Shown in pieces: positions 1 through 5,389 of a stretch of DNA of 8,120 nucleotides. The stretch covers positions 1 through 8,120 of the forward strand of contig PEXD01000018.1 of NCBI GenBank assembly GCA_002779235.1, in the 5' to 3' direction. The stretch's first letter is position 1. Each line of letters starts with the position of its first letter. This DNA comes from Candidatus Woesearchaeota archaeon CG07_land_8_20_14_0_80_44_23 (GTDB lineage Archaea; Nanobdellota; Nanobdellia; Woesearchaeales; 0-14-0-80-44-23). The notes beneath the pieces were generated by a model. The model had not been told where the DNA came from. It saw nothing but the letters and a program-made list of their open reading frames with translations, and made no database searches. The position numbers and the translations under genes were made by a program.

Positions 1-7
1 GGCTTAT

Positions 8-31
8 CTCCAATCTGAAGATTGGAGTTTT
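8..31 (+). terminator. Hairpin plus T-run, likely terminator of an upstream plus-strand gene
   Basis: A perfect 8-bp inverted repeat (CTCCAATC at 8-15, GATTGGAG at 20-27) with a 4-nt TGAA loop is followed by TTTT (28-31) and, after GCCGC, a second TTTT (37-40). The T-runs lie on the plus-strand 3' side, so it would stop a transcript entering from a gene left of the window. On the minus strand no T-run follows the stem. The upstream gene is not visible. Confidence 0.5.
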
Positions 32-44
32 GCCGCTTTTCTGC

Positions 45-58
45 ATAAAAAAAATAAT
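45..58 (-). terminator. Poly-T terminator of the DUF5320 gene
   Basis: Immediately after the TAA stop of the DUF5320 gene the minus strand reads ATT followed by eight Ts (the plus strand has A8 at 47-54). A U-rich tract without an obligatory hairpin is the usual archaeal termination signal. Assignment rests on position and composition only. Confidence 0.5.
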
Positions 59-289
59 TTACTTCAGCTCCTTCAGCCTTCTATCTATTGCCTGCTTTTC
101 TGCTTCAAGCTGCTTGAGCTGGGCTTCAAGGATTTGCTTTTCATCTGCATCAGTCAGGATATTCGGTATTTCATTTCTGAATCCAAACCCCCTTCTGAAG
201 CCCCTTCTCATTCCATGACCGCACTGTCCAAAGCCGCGTCCTGTCATCGGGCCCTCTCCTAAAGGTCCTGTTCCGTCTCCATTTGGCAT
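59..289 (-). CDS. DUF5320-family small Gly/Arg-rich protein with C-terminal coiled coil
   Basis: A 76-residue protein. The N-terminus (MPNGDGTGPLGEGPMTGRGF) is the hallmark of DUF5320 proteins, followed by a GQCGHGM segment with one Cys and one His, then an Arg/Gly/Phe-rich stretch. The last 30 or so residues (EKQILEAQLKQLEAEKQAID) form a predicted amphipathic helix or coiled coil. The start is the ATG at 289, because the Shine-Dalgarno GGAGGTGA sits 5 nt upstream. A longer reading from TTG at 304 would place that site inside the coding region. The family has no established biochemical role. From memory, relatives often lie near NifX/NafY-type Fe-Mo cofactor proteins and Mrp-like ATPases in anaerobes, but none is visible here. 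It is transcribed divergently from aIF5B and has its own palindrome-containing promoter, so it is probably regulated separately. Confidence 0.85.
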   Translation of the reverse strand: MPNGDGTGPLGEGPMTGRGFGQCGHGMRRGFRRGFGFRNEIPNILTDADEKQILEAQLKQLEAEKQAIDRRLKELK

Positions 290-294
290 TTTTT

Positions 295-302
295 TCACCT
301 CC
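295..302 (-). promoter_or_regulatory. Strong Shine-Dalgarno site of the DUF5320 gene
   Basis: The minus strand reads GGAGGTGA, then five As, then ATG (289). This near-perfect anti-16S complement at standard spacing fixes the start codon at 289 and shows that this mRNA has a leader, unlike most other unit starts in the window. Confidence 0.85.
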
Positions 303-313
303 AAATCATTTAA

Positions 314-333
314 TTATGAATATATATTCATAA
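314..333. promoter_or_regulatory. Perfect 20-nt palindrome, candidate operator of the DUF5320 promoter
   Basis: TTATGAATATATATTCATAA is identical to its reverse complement. On the minus strand it starts just downstream of the TATA box (345-338) and covers the expected transcription start (about 316), where archaeal repressors commonly block RNA polymerase. The 12-bp core is AT-only except for a G/C pair in each arm, so chance occurrence in AT-rich DNA must be allowed for. The aIF5B TATA box lies 50 bp away, so the site probably serves DUF5320 rather than aIF5B. Confidence 0.5.
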
Positions 334-337
334 CTTA

Positions 338-351
338 TATTTAAATGTTTC
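338..351 (-). promoter_or_regulatory. TATA box and possible BRE of the DUF5320 gene
   Basis: The minus strand reads TTTAAATA (345-338), an exact match to the archaeal TTTAWATA consensus, preceded by a purine-rich CGAAACA that fits a TFB-recognition element. About 25 nt downstream gives a start near 316 and a leader of about 27 nt that contains the Shine-Dalgarno site. Confidence 0.6.
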
Positions 352-382
352 GGCTGAAACTGCTTTGCTCTTTTTCATAAAC

Positions 383-390
383 ATTTAAAA
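383..390 (+). promoter_or_regulatory. TATA box of the aIF5B operon, leaderless geometry
   Basis: ATTTAAAA is centred about 27 nt before the ATG at 414. Archaeal transcription normally begins about 25-27 nt downstream of the TATA centre, so the message would begin at or within a few nucleotides of the start codon. No Shine-Dalgarno motif lies just upstream of 414, which agrees with a leaderless mRNA. Confidence 0.55.
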
Positions 391-413
391 GCAGGACTTT
401 TATTCCATTCATC

Positions 414-2225
414 ATGCCTGAAGAGACAAAAAGGAATAAGAAGAAGGAAGGAGCATGCCTCATAAGGAGCCCCATATGCGTTTTTGAGGGGCATGTTGAC
501 CACGGAAAGTCATCGCTTCTTGACAGAATCAGGGGCAGCACTATAGTTGAGTCAGAGGCGGGAAAGATTACCCAGGAAATCAGGGCTTATCTTGTGCCAA
601 TTGATTCCATAAAGAAATTGTGCGGGCCGATACTCTGCTCCATCAATGCAAGCTTTTCCCTTCCAGGGCTTCTTTTCATTGACACTCCGGGGCATGCGGC
701 ATTCATGAACATAAGGAGGAGGGGCGGCTCCCTCGCTGATTTTGCAGTTGTTGTAGTTGATATAAATGAGGGCTTCATGCCTCAGACAGAGGAAGCAATA
801 GAAATTCTCAGGGCAAACAAGACGCCTTTTGTTGTTGCCGCAAACAAGATTGACATTATTCCCGGCTGGCAGCCCAATCAGGATTCTCTTTTAATCAAAG
901 ATATTTCTTTGCAGGGGAAGGAAACCCAAGCGCTTCTTGACCAGCGCATTTACAAGCTTGTCGAGAAGCTCTATGCAGTGGGCTTTACTTCTGAGCGCTT
1001 TGACAGAGTTGAGAGCTACACTACGCAGATTGCAATCGTGCCTGTCTCGGCAAGGACAGAAGAAGGAATCCCTGAGCTTTTGAGCCTGATAATCGGGCTT
1101 GCCCAGCGCTATCTCCAGTCAGGGCTGCACTACAATATTGAGGGCTCTGCAAAGGGCTCTGTGCTTGAGGTTAAGGAGGAGCCCGGTGTGGGGAGCGTTA
1201 TTGATGCCATAATCTACGACGGCTCGCTCAAAAAGACCGACATTATTGTCATTGGCGGCTTGGGAAAGCCGGTTGTTGCAAAGGTGAGGGGGCTCCTTGA
1301 AAAGACAGTCCCTCACAGGAAGGACAGGAAATATGATTTTGTCCAGATAGACGAGGCGTTTGCAGCTGCATCAGTGAGCATAATCGCTTCAGAGACAGAG
1401 GGAGTTCTCTCAGGAATGCCGCTTCTCTCCTGCGCAGAGGCAGATGTTGAGAAGGCGAAGCTGCAGGTTCAGGAGGAAGTGGATGATGTGGTCATAGAAA
1501 CAGAATCGAGCGGGATAATCATAAAGGCAGGTAATTTGGGAGTTCTTGAGGCGATAACCTCGCTCTTCAAAGAAAAGGGCATAAAGATAAGGAAGGCGAG
1601 CATAGGTGCAATCACAAAGAGCGATATCATGGAAGCAGAGTCAAACATTGAAAAAAACCCCCTTGACGCAGTGATAGTCGGCTTTGAGGCCAGCCCGAAT
1701 ACAGAGGCAAAGGAGCAGCTCAAGAACTCGCAGGTCAAGCTCATTATGTCCAACATAATTTACACGCTTCTTGATGACTTCGAGAAATGGCGGGCTGCGA
1801 GGAGCAGTGAGATTGAAAGCTCGCTACTGGACTCGCTCGCGTCGCCCTGCAAGATACAGGTGATGCCCAATTTTATATTCAGGAACAGCAATCCCGCAAT
1901 TGTAGGAGTGGACATACTTGGAGGAACTCTTAAAGTTGGGATGCCGTTCATGAAAGAAGGGAAGAATATAACTTATGTTAAAGGAATCCAGGAAGACAAG
2001 GAAAGCATGTCTTCTGCAGGGCGCGGAAAGCAGGTTGCAGTAAGCCTTGAAGGGGTAACAGTTGGAAGGCAGATAAATCCCGGGGACATTTTATTTTCAT
2101 ACATAATTGAGAGCGAGTTTGTAAAGCTCAAGAAATCCAAGGCATATCTTAAGAAGGATGAAATTGAAGTGCTCAAGGAGATTTCCGCAATCATGAGAAA
2201 GGAGAACCCCCTCTGGGGTATATGA
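414..2225 (+). CDS. infB: Translation initiation factor aIF5B (IF2/eIF5B family GTPase)
   Basis: A 603-residue GTPase that promotes ribosomal subunit joining and initiator tRNA placement at the end of initiation. The length matches archaeal aIF5B, which lacks the long N-terminal extensions of IF2 and eIF5B. The G domain shows G1 GHVDHGKS (26-33), switch I around ITQ (52-54), G3 DTPGH (90-94), G4 NKID (144-147) and G5 SAR (212-214). Domain II (beta-barrel) follows from about residue 235, domain III lies around 355-460, and the C-terminal domain IV, which contacts Met-tRNAi in the family, carries GVDILGGTLKVGMPF and ends in an FWG-like WGI. The switch I segment reads GKITQEIRA where most relatives have GGITQHIGA. 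It is first in a cluster with a small helical protein, DUF371 and RsmA. The ATG at 414 fits the TATA spacing. The reading frame is intact and identity is firm. Confidence 0.97.
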   Translation: MPEETKRNKKKEGACLIRSPICVFEGHVDHGKSSLLDRIRGSTIVESEAGKITQEIRAYLVPIDSIKKLCGPILCSINASFSLPGLLFIDTPGHAAFMNIRRRGGSLADFAVVVVDINEGFMPQTEEAIEILRANKTPFVVAANKIDIIPGWQPNQDSLLIKDISLQGKETQALLDQRIYKLVEKLYAVGFTSERFDRVESYTTQIAIVPVSARTEEGIPELLSLIIGLAQRYLQSGLHYNIEGSAKGSVLEVKEEPGVGSVIDAIIYDGSLKKTDIIVIGGLGKPVVAKVRGLLEKTVPHRKDRKYDFVQIDEAFAAASVSIIASETEGVLSGMPLLSCAEADVEKAKLQVQEEVDDVVIETESSGIIIKAGNLGVLEAITSLFKEKGIKIRKASIGAITKSDIMEAESNIEKNPLDAVIVGFEASPNTEAKEQLKNSQVKLIMSNIIYTLLDDFEKWRAARSSEIESSLLDSLASPCKIQVMPNFIFRNSNPAIVGVDILGGTLKVGMPFMKEGKNITYVKGIQEDKESMSSAGRGKQVAVSLEGVTVGRQINPGDILFSYIIESEFVKLKKSKAYLKKDEIEVLKEISAIMRKENPLWGI

Positions 2226-2230
2226 TTTTC

Positions 2231-2237
2231 AGGAGGT
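2231..2237 (+). promoter_or_regulatory. Shine-Dalgarno site of the small helical gene
   Basis: AGGAGGT lies 7 nt before the ATG at 2245, in the 19-nt gap after the aIF5B stop. It is a textbook site that fixes the start and shows the second cistron is translated by internal initiation on the aIF5B mRNA. Confidence 0.85.
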
Positions 2238-2244
2238 AAACAAC

Positions 2245-2493
2245 ATGCCGGCAAAAGAAAAAGAACAGAAAGTTTCAATGAGCAAGGATGAGCAGATAGG
2301 GTTCCATAAGGGCTCTCTTTCAACCCTTGCAAAGGAAAGGCAGGAATTCATGAAGACCCTCTCAATTGTGGAGCAGCTCATGCAGATGCACATAAAGGCT
2401 CTTCAGGAATTGGGAGTTGATTTGACAAAGGAGGCCCAGGCAGCAGTGCCTGAGAAAAAAGAGAAGAAGCCCCCAATTGATGAGATGCTTTAA
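2245..2493 (+). CDS. Small charged helical protein of unknown function
   Basis: An 82-residue protein I do not assign to a characterised family. Residues 1-12 are Lys/Glu-rich and probably disordered. Residues about 13-60 (from SKDEQIGFHKG to ELGVDL) look like a long alpha-helical hairpin with heptad-like hydrophobics (IVEQLMQMHIKALQELGV). The tail is Lys/Pro-rich and acidic at the end. There is no signal peptide and no membrane segment, so it is probably cytosolic. The two-helix character recalls prefoldin subunits, but the sequence is too short and lacks their pattern. It is translated from a strong Shine-Dalgarno site 19 nt after aIF5B, and DUF371 follows 16 nt after its stop, so it is co-transcribed with translation genes. 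A role in translation or ribosome assembly is an inference from context only. A strong hairpin covers its stop codon. Confidence 0.8.
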   Translation: MPAKEKEQKVSMSKDEQIGFHKGSLSTLAKERQEFMKTLSIVEQLMQMHIKALQELGVDLTKEAQAAVPEKKEKKPPIDEML

Positions 2494-2502
2494 GCATCTC
2501 AT
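2480..2502 (+). promoter_or_regulatory. 11-bp-arm inverted repeat over a stop codon, between two cistrons
   Basis: ATGAGATGCTT (2480-2490) and AAGCATCTCAT (2492-2502) are exact reverse complements around a single T. In RNA this makes a stem of about 10 bp with a 3-nt loop. It contains the TAA stop of the small helical gene (2491-2493), runs into TTTT (2502-2505), and ends 7 nt before the DUF371 ATG at 2510. It could be a partial terminator, a processing or stability element, or a block on DUF371 initiation that translating ribosomes open. Confidence 0.6.
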
Positions 2503-2509
2503 TTTAAAA

Positions 2510-2959
2510 ATGCCCAATAAAATCTCATTCTCTTCATTCGGGCATAAGAATATCCTGTCAACCCAGAGGAACACCCTTGAATTCACCAGGGAGAGCGGGC
2601 TTTCAAGTGAGGGCGACTGCATAATCGGGGTTCGCTCTGATTTCTCTCTGGAAAAAATAAGAAAATTTCTCTCCTCAATAAACCCGAAGAGTGAAATCGT
2701 AATAACAATAAGGGCAAGAGGAATTTCTGAAAAGGTTTCTGCCATTCCAAATTTCAACTTCTCATCTGACTCAGAAATTGTTGTGCGCAAGACAGGATTC
2801 CTCTCAGAAAGAACCCTTGGAATCTGGGCTGACAAGTCCTCAAATGAGCTTTCAAGGACTCTTGTTTCAGAGATGAGAAGCCCGAACTGCAGGATAAAAG
2901 TCACTATTGAAGAAGGCCCCATCTCAAAAAAAGAAAAAATTATTAAAATCCCGTTCTAA
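2510..2959 (+). CDS. DUF371 family protein
   Basis: A 149-residue protein matching the archaeal DUF371 family, whose function is not established. Recognisable family blocks are FGHKNILSTQRNTLEFTRE near the N-terminus, GDCIIGV around residues 35-41, and a C-terminal block SEIVVRKTGFLSERTLGIWA followed by DKSSNELSR. It is predicted soluble and rich in beta strands, with no signal or membrane segment. The frame is open from TTG 2477 and has an ATG at 2480, but the family homology begins right after the ATG at 2510, which is also free of the upstream hairpin, so I choose 2510. No Shine-Dalgarno site is evident. It sits 16 nt after the small helical gene and 11 nt before RsmA, consistent with co-expression with the translation and rRNA modification machinery. 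The start is less certain than the family. Confidence 0.85.
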   Translation: MPNKISFSSFGHKNILSTQRNTLEFTRESGLSSEGDCIIGVRSDFSLEKIRKFLSSINPKSEIVITIRARGISEKVSAIPNFNFSSDSEIVVRKTGFLSERTLGIWADKSSNELSRTLVSEMRSPNCRIKVTIEEGPISKKEKIIKIPF

Positions 2960-2970
2960 ATCATATTAGC

Positions 2971-3834
2971 ATGGAAAACGGGCTGGACATTGTTTTCAGA
3001 AAATACACCTTCTCTCCAGACCCTGCCATGGACCAGCACTTCCTGAACAATCCTGATGACATCAGGGAGATAATTGCGCTTCTTGAAGTTCATTCTGAGG
3101 ATATCATATTTGAGGTGGGCGCAGGCATCGGGACAATAACAAAGAATATACCGCAATGCAGGAAGGTCTTCGCAGTTGAGATAGAGCCGGAGACATTTTC
3201 AATACTTAAGCAGGAAGTTTCAGCAATTCCATATGTCGAGCCAATAAACGGCGATGCGCTCTCTTACATTAGAACTCTTAAGTTCACAAAGATTGTCTCA
3301 AGCACGCCGTTCTCAATATGCGAGCCCCTGCTCCAGGAGCTTTTCGTGCTGGACTATGAGAAATGCATCCTTCTCCTGCCGAAAAAGTTCACTGACAATG
3401 TGCTTTCAAAGAGCACAAAGCTCGGGCTTTTTGCAGACGCCTTCCTGAAAATAACCCGCGTGCGCGAAATCCTCCCCGACTCCTTCAGCCCTGTCCCAAA
3501 AGCAAGGACAATGCTTTTGATGGTGAAAAAGAGGGAGCTTCCTAAAAAAGGCGAGGCATTGAAATCAGTTGCAGAGCTTGAGCGCTTTGCACTCGCAAGC
3601 CTTTTCCAGCAGAGGGACAAAAAGCTGAAAAACGCCCTGCGCGAGACGCTGTGCGCGCTCCTCGGAAAGACAAAAAGGGAGGCGGGCTCAATGGTTGCTG
3701 CAATGGGCATCAGCACTGCAGTGCTTTCCAGGCATGTTGAGAACCTCAATTACAATCACTACCTTAGAATTCTTTCAGGGCTCAGGAAGCTCACCACATC
3801 TCCTTTATCCGGCGCACCTTCGGCACAAAATTGA
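2971..3834 (+). CDS. rsmA: RsmA/KsgA/Dim1-type 16S rRNA dimethyladenosine transferase, divergent
   Basis: A 287-residue SAM-dependent methyltransferase. The family dimethylates two adjacent adenines at the 3' end of 16S rRNA late in small-subunit assembly. Visible signatures are DQHFL (21-25, family GQNFL), SAM motif I EVGAGIGT (48-55), an acidic ribose-binding residue in VEIEP (E70), GDAL (94-97), FSPVPKA (172-178, family FxPxPKV), and a C-terminal LFQQRDKKLKNAL (211-223), like the family FxxRRKxLxNxL. The catalytic motif IV, normally NLPY, reads STPF (111-114): the Asn is replaced by Ser, while Phe for Tyr is a milder change. It may retain activity, be slower, or act mainly as an assembly checkpoint. 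It follows DUF371 by 11 nt with no Shine-Dalgarno site. The last 14 codons overlap the convergent PUA gene, and the tail after LRKLT is not family-conserved. Confidence 0.9.
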   Translation: MENGLDIVFRKYTFSPDPAMDQHFLNNPDDIREIIALLEVHSEDIIFEVGAGIGTITKNIPQCRKVFAVEIEPETFSILKQEVSAIPYVEPINGDALSYIRTLKFTKIVSSTPFSICEPLLQELFVLDYEKCILLLPKKFTDNVLSKSTKLGLFADAFLKITRVREILPDSFSPVPKARTMLLMVKKRELPKKGEALKSVAELERFALASLFQQRDKKLKNALRETLCALLGKTKREAGSMVAAMGISTAVLSRHVENLNYNHYLRILSGLRKLTTSPLSGAPSAQN

Positions 3835-4276
3835 GGAGATTTCCCTCTTTCAGGCGTCCGCTTCCCAGAAACTTCTTTTCAAACCTTACAAGAAGGTAGC
3901 CGGAAAGCCCTTCTGACCTTTTTTCATCCACAGGAATCTCTTCTCCCTTCATCCAGGCCGCGCATTCCGCCCCTGACAAGTCAATGATATTCCTGCCGGC
4001 TCCCCTGCCCACAATCTGCGAGCCCTCGATGCTTAGCCGGATGCTGTTGTTCTTCATCTCGGCAAAATACAGCCCTGCTGAATCTATCTTTAACTTAGGA
4101 TTGATTATCCTCGCGATGTCTTTTGAGATTATGAAAAGGTTGCCTTTTTTGTTCTTCATGATGCTGAACCTGTCCAGGAACCCCTCTTCATAGAGCCCGC
4201 ACCCCCACTGCTCTTTTATGAGGGAAAGTATTTCTCTTGCTTCCCTGCTGTTAAGAAACTTCAGCTCAGTCGGCAT
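3791..4276 (-). CDS. Stand-alone PUA-like RNA-binding protein, RsmF/NOL1-NOP2 C-terminal type
   Basis: A 161-residue protein resembling the RNA-binding domain found at the C-terminus of RsmF/NOL1/NOP2 (Fmu) m5C methyltransferases, here without the methyltransferase domain. Archaeal stand-alone versions of about this size are known as ribosome biogenesis proteins. Diagnostic segments are ISKDIARI (50-57), a central LSIEGSQIVG (81-90), and the C-terminal GYLLVRFEKKFLGSGRLKEG (126-145) followed by LLNFVPKVRRI (147-157). It probably binds rRNA or tRNA; no catalytic motif is visible. The ATG at 4276 has a TATA-like box 27 nt upstream, so a leaderless transcript is likely. It converges on RsmA with a 44-bp overlap and diverges from the AAA+ gene. 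The conserved C-terminal block lies partly within the overlap, so this end is constrained. Confidence 0.82.
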   Translation of the reverse strand: MPTELKFLNSREAREILSLIKEQWGCGLYEEGFLDRFSIMKNKKGNLFIISKDIARIINPKLKIDSAGLYFAEMKNNSIRLSIEGSQIVGRGAGRNIIDLSGAECAAWMKGEEIPVDEKRSEGLSGYLLVRFEKKFLGSGRLKEGNLLNFVPKVRRIKEMW

Positions 4277-4297
4277 ACTAATAATTAGAAAGAGGGA

Positions 4298-4307
4298 TTA
4301 TAAAAAA
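4298..4307 (-). promoter_or_regulatory. TATA box of the PUA-protein gene
   Basis: The minus strand reads TTTTTTATAA, centred about 27 nt before the ATG at 4276, giving a predicted leaderless transcript. No Shine-Dalgarno motif lies in the gap. It is back to back with the AAA+ promoter; the 102-bp divergent region holds nothing else I can identify. Confidence 0.5.
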
Positions 4308-4346
4308 CTTGTCATTGGCTGATTAGTCATCCTGTTCAGAAAAACA

Positions 4347-4354
4347 TTTATAAA
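4347..4354 (+). promoter_or_regulatory. TATA box of the AAA+/VWA operon, leaderless geometry
   Basis: TTTATAAA is centred 28 nt before the ATG at 4379. An AGGAG (4357-4361) does occur in the gap, but 17 nt from the start codon and upstream of the expected transcription start, so it is probably not a ribosome site. Confidence 0.55.
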
Positions 4355-4378
4355 TCAGGAGAGAACCATATTTGCAAA

Positions 4379-5389
4379 ATGCTCAAGGAAGACTTCAGGA
4401 GGATATTTGCCGGGAAGGACCCGCTGACCGACATCTTCGGCCAGGACAACACAAAGCGGGACATAAAGTCAGCTCTCGTTATGAGCAGGCACATGATAAT
4501 TGTGGGGCCTCCCGGAGTAGGCAAGACAACCCTTGCCAAGAATATTGCAAAGCTTCTCCCGAAAATAAGGGTTAATGACTGCGGATACAACTGCCTTCCT
4601 GAGATGCCAATCTGCCCCTCCTGCAGGGCAGGCGCCAATGTCAAGACAAAGGAGATTCCAGGCACGCAGCGCTTCATAAGGGTGCAGGGAAGCCCGGACC
4701 TCTCTGCAGAGGACCTTTTCGGGGACATAGACCCGATAAAGGCCATGAAATTCGGCCCGCTTTCTGTTGAGGCGTTCTCGCCGGGAAAGATTTTCAAGGC
4801 AAACAACGGAATCCTTTTCTTTGACGAAGTCAACAGGTGCCCTGAGAAGCTTCAGAATGCACTCCTGCAGGTTCTTGAGGAGAGCAAGATAACAATAGGA
4901 AGCTATGATATTGACTTTCCTGTGAATTTCATATTCATAGGCACGATGAATCCCGAGGACAAGAGCACAGAGCCGCTGTCAGATGTCTTCATAGACAGGT
5001 TTGACCTGACCTACATGGGATATCCAGAGGACCTCGCAACAGAGAAGAGGATAGTGCTTGAAAAGGGGAAGAAGATAATTGAATTTCCTGACAATCTGCT
5101 GGAATTTGCCATTACTTTCATAAGGGAGCTGAGGAAAAACAAGGAGCTGGAAAAGCTTCCCAGCGTGAGGGCATCGCTGGGAATATACGAGAGGGCGCAG
5201 GCAAACGCGTTCCTGAAGGGCAAGCGGGCTGTTTCCATGGAAGAGATAGATGAGGTTGTGGTTTCTGTGCTCGCGCACAGGATTGCCCTGAAGCCAGCTG
5301 CAAGGTTCATAACATCCCCTGAAGAGCTGATAAGGAAAGAATTTGAGAAGGCGAAAGAGGACTTCTCTGAAAAGGGCGGTTGCCTTTAG
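4379..5389 (+). CDS. MoxR/Mg-chelatase-type AAA+ ATPase with a four-Cys insertion
   Basis: A 336-residue AAA+ ATPase. Visible elements are Walker A GPPGVGKTT (43-51), Walker B ILFFDE (145-150) followed by VNR, sensor 1 in FIGTMNPED (N191), a candidate arginine finger in FIDRFDL (R207), and sensor 2 in SVRASLGIYERA (R264). GSPDLSAEDLFGDID (104-118) and FSPGKIFKANNG (133-144) are typical of the MoxR/ChlI clade. Members form hexameric rings that remodel a client with a VWA partner, inserting metal or maturing a complex. Unusual is C68-x3-C72-x6-C79-x2-C82 just after the Walker A helix, spaced like a small zinc site. The substrate is unknown; nothing points to tetrapyrrole synthesis. The next gene encodes a VWA protein and overlaps this one by 47 bp, so the two are very likely co-translated partners. 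Confidence 0.92.
   Translation: MLKEDFRRIFAGKDPLTDIFGQDNTKRDIKSALVMSRHMIIVGPPGVGKTTLAKNIAKLLPKIRVNDCGYNCLPEMPICPSCRAGANVKTKEIPGTQRFIRVQGSPDLSAEDLFGDIDPIKAMKFGPLSVEAFSPGKIFKANNGILFFDEVNRCPEKLQNALLQVLEESKITIGSYDIDFPVNFIFIGTMNPEDKSTEPLSDVFIDRFDLTYMGYPEDLATEKRIVLEKGKKIIEFPDNLLEFAITFIRELRKNKELEKLPSVRASLGIYERAQANAFLKGKRAVSMEEIDEVVVSVLAHRIALKPAARFITSPEELIRKEFEKAKEDFSEKGGCL

Noticed and set aside
290..304. Longer DUF5320 start at TTG 304
   Set aside because: The five extra codons are the Shine-Dalgarno sequence GGAGGTGA plus spacer, so they are untranslated leader.
347..360. GTTTC/GAAAC inverted repeat with a GGCT loop as a regulatory hairpin
   Set aside because: Only 5 bp, and located upstream of the TATA box of the minus gene and the aIF5B TATA box, where it would not be transcribed from either.
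2245..2493. Small helical protein as a prefoldin subunit
   Set aside because: Helical, but too short and without the alternating hydrophobic coiled-coil and hairpin pattern of prefoldin; similarity is only in composition.
5370..5389. Slippery heptamer A AAG GGC near the end of the ATPase gene, suggesting a frameshifted ATPase-VWA fusion
   Set aside because: The heptamer is in the correct phase for a -1 slip, but the VWA frame is +1 relative to the ATPase, so a -1 slip would not join them.
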